Assembly: GCF_019578655.1 (NCBI RefSeq)
Contig: NC_063260.1
Location: 14,324,001-14,388,000, forward strand
Source: Ricinus communis
Lineage: Eukaryota > Streptophyta > Magnoliopsida > Malpighiales > Euphorbiaceae
DNA length: 64,000 bases
Reading direction: 5' to 3'
The position numbers were made by a program, and so were the translations under genes. The notes below the pieces were generated by a model, which worked only from the letters and a program-made list of their open reading frames with translations, had not been told where the DNA came from and made no database searches. Shown here in pieces: positions 51,301 to 64,000 of this stretch (the stretch's first letter is position 1; the number at the start of each line of letters is the position of its first letter).

Positions 51301-53350
51301 AGATATTATTTTTCTTGGTCAAATGCTTACATTTTAGTGCATATCTTTGCATTGCATGGATAAGGAAGATACCTTGAATGATTGGCTATTAAAAATTCAA
51401 GAATCATCAGCTGTCCTAAATAATTGGCTACTCAGAAATTATTGAGGTAGCAAGGGGGATGGATAATTCAATTAGTGGATATTTAACTCACTTATTGAGG
51501 GTGCAAACTGGCTATTTATAGTAGTATCTTGTTTCTGGAAAATGGCGCTTTCAGTAGACAGGATTGTTTCCCAGTTTTGGGACAAGAGCACAAATTGATT
51601 AATTCCCACTTGGTTCTAAGGGCAACTCACATGGTTTTCTGTCTTTTGATAGATTTCTATGTCCAGAGAACAACAATGAATGGAATTCTTTTGTACTGTC
51701 AATTAAGTTATTTTAGAATCATGTTTGATAGGTGTCAACATGTGAATAGGTAAATTATACTAAATACTTCGATTGCACAGCAGGAGTGTCAATGATTCAA
51801 ATTCGATAATCCTATTTTATTTAAAAATTATATATACACACACGATGATATTAATTAAGTGAAATAATATTTATTTTGTATATCTGAATTAATAAATCAT
51901 TTCATGCATGGCTTCTGGTGGAAGAGCTGAATTCCTACTACTCCTTAGTAGGCAATATTTTCCTTGTAGTTAATGAGAAAAGTTTAAAACTCCATTTTCT
52001 TCCTCTTCTCTCTTCCGATATCAGATCAAATTTTTTATGGGAGTTTGTGATCCTAATACTGTATTTATCAAATACTTTTAATCTTTGAAAGTTATTGAAG
52101 GAATTTATTGTTTTTATTATTAAACGAGATAGAATATATATTTTTCGAACTTGGTTAATTTATTCTTTATATATTTGTTATTGTGCTGGTAAGGATTATA
52201 CAATTTGAAGCTATAGAATCAAATTATTATGAAAGAACACCTGTGAATTTGTCAAAAAGAATTAAAACTAAAGACAATAATATCTCAGATAATCCGTTTC
52301 CTCCTTGTTAGAGTAATCCAGAAAATGTCATAACACCTAATGTTGCCTAGAAATATGATGTCACATGCCTTAATCCAATGCACATTTGATGGAGCGTAAA
52401 AAATGCTTTTTGCAGGATATCCTATGCATGTCTGCACATATTCAATTATATTTGTCATTACTTTGGAACAGCCTTTAGTTCCAATTGATTGAATTTCTTA
52501 CTCAACTCGGACTTTAAAATGCCAATAATTACATAAGACAGATGGCTGATTATGTCAGATTTGAAAATTCGAACCAATTTGCTATGCTCTTGTGTTGAAG
52601 AATCTTTCCTCTTTCTCCAATTATTTATTTGTCCCAATTTTTGTTTTGTTTGTTCATCTGTTTCTAATACCACATCGCCATGCATTTACCCTTTTTTTTA
52701 TTAAAAAAAAAAATAAAAATTTAATAGGGAAAAGTACAAAAAGATGTGAGGTGTTTTAACATTTTAAGGGCTGTGATATTTTTGTTGATAAAAATAATAT
52801 TCTAAATATATATATATACCTGTCAATCAATATTATTATAATTTTATGATAAAATATTAATAAAATATAAATTTTGATGATAAAAAATTATTCTAAAAAT
52901 ATTATAAATTTATTTAAGAATATTATTTTATTCTTAAAAGTTAATAATATATATATATTAACTTCATACACTATGAATTTATTGTATCTATTTATATGCT
53001 AGATCACTTATTGATTTATTTTACTACTAAATCAGTGTTATTTTTCATATTGAATCATAAGAATCTATAGTATTAAATTGGTAATATGTCAAAATGCAAA
53101 AAATAAATAAAATAAAATGATATTTTTTGGGTAAAAAAGACAGTTTTTTAAGTATAAAAAAAAAATATAAGGTAATTTATTTACATTTTTCTCTTTTTTG
53201 GAATTTAATTGCTAGTCAACTACAGGCAAGTTTACAAATGAAGAACTGTGCTAATAGTGGAGAAGGAGGGTATCGTGCTATATTAGTTAGATTTATGTTT
53301 CTACGGCTAATTGATCGAGTATTACCGGTAACCTTTAAATTCAATTGGAG

Positions 53351-53381
<31 letters not shown>

Positions 53382-54061
53382 TATTATTTTTTATGTATTT
53401 ATATCTGGAATTGATCTAGAATGTGCTGGGATAGAATTTTTATGAATTACAAAATATTATCTCAAAAGTTTTAATGCAACTCCATATTCAAAACTTGAAT
53501 TTTAAATTTTAGAAGAGACCTTTACAATCCTATCTATATATATTTTTGTATTAAAATTAATAATTTGTTTTAAGAGGTCAAAATATTTTTCGTTTAGGTA
53601 TACTTAGTCGAAGGTATCTCTAGATATTTACCCAGATTATAGATCCTCTTAGTAAACGATTTTAAGAAAGCATGTTTTCTATATTATGAAAATATAATTT
53701 TATTTCCAGGGTGCTTTGTAAGGATTCAAAATTTTAAGTAAATAATTTTTAATTTTATTAATTGCTTTGGGGCGAAAATTCAAGATTTTGCATCAATAAT
53801 TCTGAATAGAAGGAACTTATATATTTCAATATACACATTTGTTCATTTCTGTAATTTGTAGTATTAAAAAAGAGTTGAACATCTTGTTCAACTGTTCTTC
53901 ATTTTCATGCACTTTGTACATTCAGAGGGATGGGGGGGTCACAAGCTTATTTCAAAGCAAACGCCTTTCCTGGCTTTGTAGTGTAAAACATATAAACTAA
54001 GAAATAAAAGTAAAAAGAAAAAAAAAAAAAAAAGCCCAAGAAAGACAAAGAAAAAGGAAAA
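48345..54061. other. Convergent intergenic spacer between ORP and the transporter gene
   Basis: Both flanking genes end here. It holds (CAT)n at 48358-48388, a 22-T run at 48497-48518, an AAT run at 53350-53380, and a stretch at 48602-48870 that may be a degraded MITE (GTAAAACCTCCTTATAGTC end). The part from 50880 to 52680 is less AT-rich, but its open frames resemble no protein family. The final 120 bases are the probable 3' UTR of the minus-strand transporter, with a poly-T on its strand. Confidence 0.45.
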
Positions 54062-57000
54062 TCAGTGGAAAGCAGGCTCATCAAGTTCCTCCAATTCAAT
54101 CCCAACTTCAGCAAGCCTCTTGTCCTTGTAAACATACCATTTAGCACAACCCAAAAATAGTACCAAATTCAAACCAGCCAAAATCGCCAGTAGCCAATAG
54201 AAATCATAAAGCTTCCCTTCATTTATATTATCAGCTATCCATGGGCTGTTTCCTGTCACCTTGTGCACTATAGTAACCAACAAAGAGCTGAAGAAAAACC
54301 CTAAAGAAAGTGTACTCAAGAACAGCCCTGTACTCATTGTCTTCATCCCTTTAGGACACTCTTTTAAGAAGAAATCAAGCTGTCCGACGTAGGTAAGTGC
54401 TTCACCTGAACCTACCAAGATAAACTGAGGGATTAACCAAAACACTGTCGTTGGAATCTCGGCCGTCGGATCATGAGTCAAACCGTGTGATTCTGCGGTT
54501 CTTAACCTCTTTATTTCAGTAAGTGCTGCAGCTATCATTGCAATAATTGAGAATATTAGACCCACTCCTATACGTTGCAACGGAGTTAAGCCATTTGATT
54601 TCTTGAAAACGTTTCTTAAGACTGGGACTATTATTCTGTCATAAATTGGGACTGTTAAGAGAATGCTACCAACAAAGAAGACTGTTAAGGATGCAGCTGG
54701 GATTTGAAAATTTCCGATATGACGGTCCAATGTGGTTGCTTGTGACACGGAAAAGGTTGTCATTTGGGCATAGACTGTCCAAAACATGATCGTAGTAGCC
54801 CAAATTGGTAACATTCTAACCACCATTTTCACTTCTTCAACATCTGTTAGAGTTGATAAGTTCCACTTGGTCACTACAGTGACTTTTGGGTCCTTGATTG
54901 CTGCTTTATCTAAGAAACTGCAAAATTAAAACATATAATATAAAGTTAATTAAGACACACAAACACATATATATGTATACGATTAAATTAATATCAGGCA
55001 ATTTGTTTGGTGGGTCCTATAGTTAGTGATTGATGTATATGTTTTGTTCATTTGTTGTTTGCTATTTTGTGTCATTTTAAGTGGTCACATGTGAAGCCAT
55101 AAATGTCGACAGAAAGGTTTGAAGATAATAGTTGGAATTTCTATAATTGGACAGAGTTAAAATGCAAGAGGTGATGTCCGTGAATTAGCAGGGGAAATGT
55201 GCAGTGCATGATGCTCAAGACAACCATAACATGAGGACCCGATTGGGAGATGGACTGGCTTAACTGACTCGTGATCTCTTCTTGATTCTCCGTTTACATA
55301 TAAAATTAAAATATTGCTTCAAATTCCAATTTTCTGGACTGTATATCTCTTCATGAAATTTCAATTCATAAAGATGCTGGGTAACTGCATGGAAAGACTT
55401 ATATACTGAAAACGTCCAATGAGGTTGCATTGATTAGGTATAATGATTGGAAAAACTAAGCTCAACCGTACTTCACTGAATGTGGAGTTCATTTTAAATA
55501 TTTTTCAAGAAGAACCCACATCATTGAATGTGCCAAGCAGCAAAAAATCTCAAAACTGTAATTAATTAAGGTCTTTATATGGGGTTGTGGGGGGTCAGCA
55601 AGTTCATAATGCTTGCTTAAAGGGCCGGATGCCATTATGATATTTTTAGCTTTGTAATGAAGAATATGAAAGATGCATGCATACATATAGACAAATAAGA
55701 TTCACACAATAAAATGGATCTGATTCAAAGAAAGTCAATTGGGGCATTTGATAATCCTTTTCTTTTCTTGGAACTGATTAGATATTTTCTCTGCATGTGT
55801 TATTCCGAAATGAGACATCTATGTTTTGTCTTCTGATAGCTAAAATAAAAACAGGTTAAAAACTGAACATGTGACATAAAATATGAAATTTCTTAGCAGG
55901 TATGGTATAATATTATATACAGTATAAACTAGTTTTGGCCAAGTTAGGTTTAGCACACAGACTCTAAACCACACAACAAAAACATGGCTGTCCATTTTCA
56001 AACAGCCAGATTTTTATGGCTGGACAAAAAATTTCAGGAATCTTGAATCAATAATTTTGCTCTTTGATTGGCCAGCAATTACACATGCCACTCTATTTTT
56101 GGACTGGTTATATCAATCCACCAGATCATGACCCACATGGAAAGACAAGTTAAGCTCATCCTGCCCCGCCTACCCTAATTGTTAGTCCGCATTGTTGTGT
56201 GCCAACATTAGTCTTCTAGCTAGTTCATATTCTTCGAATTGTAACTTCAAATGTCAATTAAGAGTGGTCCTAGACTCGAAGATATTTTCATCTACTTATT
56301 CTTTATGGTGTACAAATATGACAAACATTTTAGCATTATTAACAGTTTTCTATCTTATTACAGGCCACTAATTACTTGGAGAAAAGAAGAGAATAAATTC
56401 AATTTTAATTGTTGTTTGTTTCTCGTTTAAAACTAGAGAAGATGAGGGAAGTGAAGAATAATAAGGACAAAGGAAATCGAGAATAAAATACTAACCGGAA
56501 CTGGTCGCTGTGCGGAAGTTTTTGCTTCTTTTTCTTGCTTCCCTCATCAAAGTTGTCAATATCATGTAGAAATGATGGATCTGAGGGTAATTCCAAATTT
56601 CTTTTGCTCCAAGCACCAACAAGAACTGTTGCAATCTGTGTCAGTGGACTACCAACCAATTTCTTGAACCGGTATCGCCTTGTGCCAGAAAGAAACACAA
56701 TCAATCCAAGCACGATAGCACATGCACATATTCCATACCCCCATTCTCTTCCAAGATTATCTTGTATGTAAACAAGAATTGTAACTGCACAAAGTGCACC
56801 TATGTTTATCAAGAAAAAGAACCAACCAAAGAAGCTTGACATTTGTTTTCTCTCTTTCTCATCCGTGTCATCAAATTGATCCGAGCCAAATCCCGAGACA
56901 CTTGATTTGAGACCGCCGGTGCCAAGGGCAGTGAGGTACAAGGCTAAGTATAGAACATTTAGTTGAGTGCCACTTGCAGGGATGCAGGCAGTGTTGTTGT

Positions 57001-58073
57001 GGCATTTTGGTGGTCGGAGACTCGGGATTATTGTTGAGATAGTCAAGATTGTGATACCCTATTAATCATTGCACCGGAAAAGTGAATAGAAAGAGACAAA
57101 TTAATAGAAGCAAAAACAAAACCAAAGTGCAGCACCTTTATAACGGAAAGAAGAGTGATGTTATATTGTTTAAGAGAAAGACAGAAAAAAAAAAAAAAAA
57201 AAAAGAAAAGAAAAAGGGAAGAGCTAATTAACATGCAACAACAAACTTCAGGAGAGGAGTCATAGTCGGTGCCCCTGCAATATGGTCATACAGTGTATAT
57301 AACCTATAGCTAGGACTAATTTTATTAACATCTAAGTTTTTATTTTCTTATTATCTTTCCAATAATTTTTTTTTGGTTTTATCATCGATGGTCCCGAAAG
57401 AAAAGAAAAACAGAAGTTTAAAATAGAAGTAAAAGGCCTTAATTACCATTGCTTGCACCGTGGCAAAGATGGCGATGGTGAGATACCTGTAGGAAGGAAA
57501 ACAAAAACAAAAGAGAAGTTAATTAATAAACAAGAGAAGGTAAGTCTAAACGTTCTGATGGAAAGTAAGATAGAAAATGAGGCCAAGAAGATCAAGAAAT
57601 ACAAGAATACTGATCAAACCTTCCGAGAAACGTGTCAGCTACAAAGCCACCCAGCAAAGTGAGCATAAAGGAGGTTCCAAGAAAGTTGGTGACTGTGTTG
57701 GCAGAGGTAGCATTGGCAAGGTGCATAGTACCCGTCAAATATGTCACCAGATTGACAGCAATACCAAGTGTAGTTAGCCTCTCTATTGCCTCTACACCTG
57801 TAGAGAAAAATAAATCCCAGACAACATTTGTGTGAGAAATACAGAAGATACAACTCAGGCAATGAAGTCGTTCCGAGTACTGTATTTCAAACTCAGTGTA
57901 AGCTAAAATAACAAAAAGAAGAATGTGTGGATTGTATATATATGTATATAAGCACCTAGAATCATGGCAGAGCTGGTCCAGCCACCGGTTTTGGACCGTT
58001 CGGCTGGTCGACCCTTATAGTCCCAGGCATCAGGGAGCGTCTTGCCCTGTGTTTGAGGGAGATCACTAGCCAT
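54062..58073 (-). CDS. NPF6.3: NPF6.3/NRT1.1-like nitrate transporter (5 exons, 584 aa)
   Basis: Exons on the minus strand: 58073-57956, 57797-57620, 57486-57447, 57058-56496, 54917-54062; all introns are GT-AG and the joined frame is 584 aa. It is a proton-coupled NPF (PTR/POT) plasma-membrane transporter with 12 predicted membrane helices. Visible landmarks: DAWDYKGRPAERSKTGGW at the N terminus; ExxER proton-coupling motif Glu42-Glu45-Arg46; Thr102 in RYLTIAIF, the equivalent of the CIPK23 phosphorylation site Thr101 of Arabidopsis NRT1.1; a basic, charged loop before residue 300; Pro488 in ECPKGMK, matching Pro492; and the C-terminal KWYVYKDKRLAEVGIELEE typical of the NRT1.1 clade. The nitrate-binding His356 of Arabidopsis is replaced by Tyr349 (FWTVYAQ). 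Nitrate is the likely substrate by family, but selectivity is uncertain. The long intron (54918-56495) separates the halves at the central loop. Confidence 0.93.
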
Positions 58074-58183
58074 TGCAGATTGAGGGTTGGCTTGATTATG
58101 TATCTTGGATTGACAGCTATCCGATACAAGAGAGGAATTAGTGATGGAGAAAACTGTGGCACGATGAATGTGGAAGGATGCTG

Positions 58184-58194
58184 GGTTTTTATAG
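58184..58194 (-). promoter_or_regulatory. TATA box of the NPF gene
   Basis: On the minus strand CTATAAAAACC lies about 111 bases upstream of the ATG. A start some 30 bases on would give a 5' UTR of about 80 bases, which is plausible for a plant gene. Confidence 0.6.
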
Positions 58195-60112
58195 TGGGAG
58201 CTCAAGGACCTAATTATGTTTTAAAAAATGAATAAAATAATGATTGATGAAGTAACACCTGAGGCTTCAATTAAATTATATTAAATACCTCAACAGTTGG
58301 AACCATGGTTAGACAAGGCCGGTTAAACCGGTTCTGCTGCCCATGCTTTTAGCCGAGCAGCCACATTCATCTACTCTTCTATGAATCCCAAATTATTATT
58401 ATTATTTTTCTTTTTTTGCGAAAGTATGTGGGTTTCACCCATTGATAAAAACATTAATGTGATATTTGTTATGATAAAAAAATATGATGTATTTTACTCC
58501 GTTAATAAATAATTGTCATATATACTAATGTTGTTTATTAACTTTGATCTGGTATACTTTTGCACTTTCTAATTCTGTAATTTTTCTTTATAATAATACT
58601 TTTATACTTTAGTGTTTCTTATTTAATACTTTAGTATTAAATCAATTAATATTATGTTGTATAAGATATCTTTCAAATCAAATTTAATATTAATATAATA
58701 ATTATTTTTAAATAATTTGACACCTAACTAATTGTTTTAGGTTTAAAGTAAATGATAATAATATATATTTTTATAATTTATAAGTAAATCAAAAGATAAT
58801 CTCTTGAACAAATTTTAAATAAGTTTATGAATTTTTGAGACATATAACTATATAATATGTTTATAAAAATATTTATTATTGATAATTCATGTTATGTTAA
58901 TATTAAATTGTAAAATATTAATTCTATAGATTTTGATTAAGGGATATAAAAGACAAATGAAATAAAACATGAAAATATTCCAAAGGAAAACTATAGGGTA
59001 TAGAAGTACAAAAATATAAAAGTACATCAGAGCTAATAAATAACATATTTGATAATAAATTGTTAACAAAGTAAACCACAAGATAGTCATTTGTCAAAAA
59101 ATAAATTATATGCCTATTTTTACTAATGAGTAAAATAAGAGAGTAACTTTCTATACTTTTTTTTTTTTTCTTGTACTCTTATATTAAAATAAACGAGACT
59201 ACTAACATTAAAAAACCAAATGTTCAGGTGGCAGCAAATTTAGTTTATCCTCGTAACCTTATCCAAACATCCATATTTTTCAAATGAGAAAATTACAAAA
59301 AGGCAAAATATATTATCTAAACTGTTGTTATCTTCTTCCTTTCAAAAATAATCTGTACTTTGATTAAATTAGATCAGACCTAATATATATATAATCTTTT
59401 TTTTTTTTTTTGTATATATTGTTCTGTTTTGATATTAATGTCCTGAAGGGTACTTTTTATCTTTGAAAATAAACATAAACATAAAATGGTTGATGAATTA
59501 ACTGAATGAAATATTATATGCAAATAGTATATAGATACTATAATACGAAATAAATCTTAAAATATGTGAAAATGGATTTCATTTCTGGGACTGGTTCTTT
59601 TAATTTTTTAGAAGAAATTATATTCTAAGTAGCTACCGCTCTTTAACCACTCAACAATTAATAGAATAGGGATAATTATAAATGTATATATAGAAAATCT
59701 GATGGATCCAAATATTTGTTAAAAATAATATAGTATATATCAAAAATATTAAAAAAAAACATATAACAAAAATCTCGATAATAGATGCCATTTACATGAA
59801 AAATTATCAAATGTAAATGAAATATTTAAGTGTTTATCTTTTTTTTTTTAAAAGCACACTTCCAAGATCATATAAAAGATTAATTGTAACCTTTTTTATC
59901 AATATAAAAATTTCTTCTAAAATTAGGTGTAGTTTTGGTCTAATTACAATCTCAGTCGAAATTAAATCAAATTTTTTATTTTTATATTTACTTAGGAGAA
60001 TTAGTTATATAGACTTTTTATATTTATAATATTTATTTTGATTAATTAGCTAAACTGGTATAGCAATATGGTGGACGGTGTGGTAAATGTTTGTGGCTAG
60101 GTAATTATAAAA
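58195..60112. other. Upstream region of the NPF gene and spacer
   Basis: The first 200 bases are more balanced and probably hold the proximal promoter, with AACCGG-type repeats near 58315-58335 (GGCCGGTTAAACCGGTT). Beyond that it is AT-rich with no gene. TTACTCCGTTAATAAAT at 58494 resembles a Stowaway end but has no clear partner. Confidence 0.4.
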
Positions 60113-60312
60113 GAGAAATTCTTATAGCGCTTAGTTTATACACCACAATAAATAAGAGAGTGACACGTATTATGAGTATTTTTATATTTTGGTATTATAT
60201 GATTGATATATACTATATTATTTAAAACATATGACTATATCAATCATCTATAGATTTAGTGTAGATGAGATATACACCAAGTATAAATAAAAAAAAATTA
60301 TTATAGAAAATT
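60113..60312. mobile_element. Small foldback element / MITE
   Basis: It contains a perfect 12-bp inverted repeat, ATGATTGATATA (60199-60210) and TATATCAATCAT (60236-60247). Outer imperfect symmetry is seen between TTTATACACCA on the left and TATACACCAAGTATAAA on the right. Non-coding. The outer limits are approximate. Confidence 0.4.
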
Positions 60313-61436
60313 TTGGCATCTGCAATGTTATTTTTGGTCAAAATAATATTTTAAAAAAATTTGCACCTAATTTTGCAAATTATGACTTTCTGGACAAAAT
60401 TAAAAAGGAAATTAGCAGAAACTGTAGCAACATGTAAAGTATTAGACTTCTAGTATCATTGACTCCAATAAACTATTTTTGTGAATATGTATCTATTGTT
60501 GTGATATAATTTACAATTTGAACGTTAATAACAAAGGGAAATGAAAACTTTCATAGCAACTATATAAGGATAGCAATCCTCCTTCCTGTCTTTGTGATTT
60601 TTTTTTTATCCTTTTCCATACGTATTATTCTCGTGAATGTGCCAAATCAAAGATGAAAAAGAAAGAAAAAATTGAAAGATTTGAGGGCTAAATCTTATGG
60701 CTTAGGCTAAAAGAAGCCTAAGCATATTCTGTGTGGCGAAGTGACCTAAAAGATTGATATTAATTAAGCAAGCGAGCAATTGCTTTTATGATTGCCAAGT
60801 CCAACGCCACGAATTGCAGATTGTTGGATGCGGGTCGATCTTATTAATTAAATGCTACATCTTCTTGACATACCCAAATTGCTTCCATATTAATTCACTG
60901 CTCAATTATTAAAAAGTTCTCTGCATATTCATTTAAAAGATGTAATCATCACATGGAATCAATTGGTTGCTCCAATAATATCTTTGACATTTGGTAAAAA
61001 GCTTTTTATGTGTGTCTACGGTTGAGAATCTTCATGCTATGAGCACCACTGGAATTTTTAGTGGCTTTAGGTTTTGGATAATAAAAAATCAAACTAGCTG
61101 GCTATCTAAGCTAGTTTAGGTATACTTTCCTGCATAAAATTTGAAACCCAAAAAGATTCAGATCGCCAGATTCCATTTTGCTTTACTTCTCTTCTCCGTA
61201 AGAATCACATCATTAAGTTAATCTAAGTTCTTCATAATATTAGCACACAGCTTCATTACCTTCCAGGGTCGGTCTTCTTCTTTTTTTTTTTTTTTAATAA
61301 TAAAATATGAGATGTTAGATTAATTTATATAATACAAAGTGATATGACCGGCCAAAAAGGGTCGCTTCAAGATGAGTTATGGCTCGTCCATACCGAATAA
61401 TTCTCCAATCCCATATCGGAAACCACCCGTGTGACC
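60313..61436. other. Intergenic spacer
   Basis: Mixed composition with no open frame of note. TCCCATATCGGAAA at about 61410 resembles a motif (TCCCACATCGG) frequent in plant LTR and TRIM elements, but no paired LTR can be found. Confidence 0.4.
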
Positions 61437-61446
61437 AAATTACCAC

Positions 61447-61692
61447 GGGTAAATTGTCCAACTAGTACCAAATCTTGGGTATATTTCGGTTGTTTCGCCC
61501 TCTCAGCGTGTGCCACGTCAATTAACTTTATCTCTTCAGTTTGCCACATCACCGTCCGCTGTCGGAAATTGGAAATTTGGACTAAATTGATATACTTTTC
61601 TGTACTTTTGGTACCATTTTGATTCAAATTAAAGTCTTGGTCTCAAATTAATATACAGTCTCAATGTTTGATACCAGTTGGGCAATTTACCC
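61447..61692. mobile_element. Mutator-like MITE with 10-bp target duplication
   Basis: A 246-bp element. The left end is GGGTAAATTGTCCAACTAG; the right end, reverse complemented, is GGGTAAATTGCCCAACTGG, and similarity continues into a GTAYCAAA block. It is flanked by AAATTACCAC (61437-61446) and AAACTACCAC (61693-61702), a 10-bp direct repeat with one mismatch. Size, TIR and duplication length fit a non-autonomous Mutator-like element. The open frames on both strands across it are chance. Confidence 0.75.
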
Positions 61693-61702
61693 AAACTACC
61701 AC

Positions 61703-63223
61703 AAAATACTTAGTCGCAATCCATGTTCATTACTTCCTCCTTGAACACAGGAACCCATTTTCTCCATTGTCAAAGCACCATTACTAGCTATTTTCTAGGA
61801 AAAGAAACTCTCAGCAATCCACTCTATAAGTATCAGGGAAAAACACTTGCAAGGGAAGACAATTGATACCTTTTAAACACTTTTTTATAAACCTTCAACT
61901 AAATACTAACTTGACTGTCGAAGTAGTTTTTTAGACAGCTACGCCTGTGAATCCTCACCCTACCTTTGTTTTGCAAGTCCAACACCTTGAGTAGTTCACC
62001 CGAAGGAGATCGGCATATAGATCTGGACTTTCTGATTATGATTTATATCACAAAGTAATTAAGACTTATTTAACCAGTATTCTTAGGACAGAATTGATAA
62101 AAAACTATCTTTTATTTTAATTGGTTAAATTTGCTACTTAATCGGTGCCCTTAGAACACTGTTAACAATAATAATCCTACATCAACTCATTAAAGTCTAC
62201 AGAATTTCGTTCTCCATCTTTGTCTTGTAAGAAGTTGAATGATTGGTTCAAATTATTCCAGTTCTTCATCGACAATTATAAACGAAAGAATCCTTTTATC
62301 ATTTGCATAAATCATGAGAAGTAGAAGAAGACATGTGCTATGTTTATATCATGATACTGTTAATCATAAGGTGTTATTCTGCGGCTAAACACTTAGTGCT
62401 AGAAGTTGAAGTCTCAAATTTGAAATTTTCCTTATTTAAAAATGTGTTGATTTATTTTACACTTTATAAAAAAAGTTTTCCTTCTCTTCTAACTTAACAT
62501 GCTGACATACTAATCTTATGAACTACTGCAAATTATGGAAGGTTATACCTAGAGCTTTGGTGGGGCGTGTCTAGTATTAGAGATAAATTTGCTGATTGGT
62601 CGGGTGAGTTGTAGCAATTGTAGCTATTTTGGTGCATGTATGATGAGTATAGTCCTTTAGTAGCCAGCTATAGCCATGCTTGCATTAAACGAGGCTCTGA
62701 CGTACTACTTTTTGTCTTTTGAGCTTGCTTCGTTGTTTCTCTAGCTTTCTTGTATCCTTCAGAATAGTTCTTGTTGGGCAATGAATATTGTGTGGATCGT
62801 ATAATAATAGTTCGGACTCTATTTAATTTAATTTAGAAGTTTTGATAGTTAGATAGATTTGATCAGAGTGAGTCTCTGTATCAGTTTATACCAGTAAGAG
62901 AATCATGCATGCTCATGTAATCTTCTCAATTAGGATAATTAGGTCCTCTCTCCTGTAGGTAATTAGTTCTCTGCGCCGTCCATTTGCAAACCATGGCCGG
63001 GCTCTCAGTTTCTTCGTACGTTCTGAGCATTTCAAAATAAAATAATATACATATATATGGTAGTAATATTTATTACTAATTTAGATTTCCGAAAGTGGGA
63101 CAAGCTTCATTTTTTATAATCAAGATTGAAACTCATGAAAGGGGAACAGCTTCATATATATATACCCAACTTATTTAACCTCGAATTTGATGCACATGTT
63201 TTGGTCCTATGGTGGTCCAAAAC

Positions 63224-63283
<60 letters not shown>

Positions 63284-64000
63284 TGCATGTTATATCCCAG
63301 AGGGAACCGTCTTAGCATTACAAACTACAAAGTATGGCTTGTTTCGTTAAAAACAAACAAATTAAAGTAACAGATGATCACATGCATTTCCATTTGAATG
63401 TGCTTTTACGCATGGATGTTACGTTACTTCATGTCACGCGGGGACTCTTTTTCTCAGATTTTGGCACACAGAGAACTAGCTTTTTGTTTGATCTTGCACG
63501 CTTTAGATTTGTCCGACTGTCTCTAAATACTAGATTTTAAAAAAGAAAACTAGCAATAGGACGGAGTTATGTCTCATACTAGCTCGATGACTGTACTGAC
63601 CATCGCCATATTTCTAGCCAGAGGTTGGCACCAACAATCTGCTTAAGATAGTAATGCGGATAAAAGATATGTCATCACGCCAAAGTCATGTATACATTAC
63701 TTGTCTTGTGTCTGTCTAATATATGATAAATTAATTCGGCGTTTGCTAAATTTTATATTTTGTAATAAAAATGTATATATTAAACTTTTAATTTGTAATT
63801 AAATAGTTACCGAATTATAATTTTAATAATATTAATAATTTTTTTAATAAATTTGAAGATAAATTACATGACTAGTTTTTATTACAAAGTGTAAAGTCTA
63901 GTAATCATCCATATAATTCATATCCTGTGTATGCCAGTAAATTTCTATATTATTACAATTAAAGTTTAGCAATTTAATACATTCTTATTATAAAATATAA
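61703..64000. other. Terminal spacer
   Basis: No supported gene. Composition is more balanced at 62500-63000 and 63300-63700, but open frames are short and unrecognised. AT-rich sequence resumes at the end. Confidence 0.45.
63226..63280. repeat. (TA)27 microsatellite
   Basis: An uninterrupted TA run of about 55 bases, followed by GCATGCATG. It is the longest simple repeat in the window. Confidence 0.95.

Noticed and set aside
61367..61627. An 86-codon minus-strand frame and a 63-codon plus-strand frame
   Set aside because: Both cross the boundary of the 61447-61692 MITE, so they are chance frames.
1..64000. tRNA genes, rRNA genes and CRISPR arrays
   Set aside because: No box A/box B pair with a cloverleaf, no rRNA motif and no regularly spaced repeats were seen on either strand.

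Overview
The window is eudicot plant nuclear DNA. It is very AT-rich by eye. Its genes have GT-AG introns and their closest recognisable relatives are Arabidopsis-type plant proteins. A decayed Ty1/copia retrotransposon and many small inverted-repeat transposons (MITEs) fill the space between genes. The species cannot be fixed from the sequence; a rosid is plausible but this is a guess.

Four protein-coding genes are supported. (1) 287-1171 (-): an intronless plant-specific protein of unknown function, resembling Arabidopsis At4g22560/At4g12450. (2) 12988-13653 (+): an intronless PAP2-type lipid phosphate phosphatase, LPP-beta-like (At4g22550). (3) 40733-47812 (+): a ten-exon oxysterol-binding-protein-related protein of the ORP2A type (At4g22540/At4g12460), with PH domain, coiled coil, FFAT-like motif and sterol/lipid-binding ORD domain. 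(4) 54062-58073 (-): a five-exon NPF6.3/NRT1.1-like nitrate/peptide-family transporter of 584 aa. The first three correspond to three consecutive genes on Arabidopsis chromosome 4, so they form a conserved microsynteny block stretched over about 48 kb by repeats. The transporter is the next gene here.

Layout: 0.3-1.2 kb gene 1; 1.2-7.4 kb AT-rich spacer; 7.4-10.2 kb a cluster of four inverted-repeat elements; 13.0-13.7 kb LPP; 13.7-17.5 kb a less AT-rich, transcript-like but non-coding stretch; 17.5-31.5 kb spacer with MITEs and microsatellites; 31.5-36.0 kb copia remnant with a very short 5' LTR and no 3' LTR; 36.0-40.4 kb spacer; 40.4-48.3 kb ORP gene; 48.3-54.0 kb spacer; 54.0-58.2 kb transporter gene; 58.2-64 kb spacer with two more inverted-repeat elements.

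The genes do not form one pathway. LPP (phosphatidate or diphosphate-lipid dephosphorylation) and ORP (lipid transfer at membrane contacts) are both lipid-related neighbours, but nothing in the sequence shows co-regulation. The points most worth following are the Tyr in place of the nitrate-selectivity His in the NRT1.1-like protein, a GC-AG intron in the ORP gene, and two Mutator-like MITEs whose target-site duplications are still readable. No previously undescribed multi-gene system was found.
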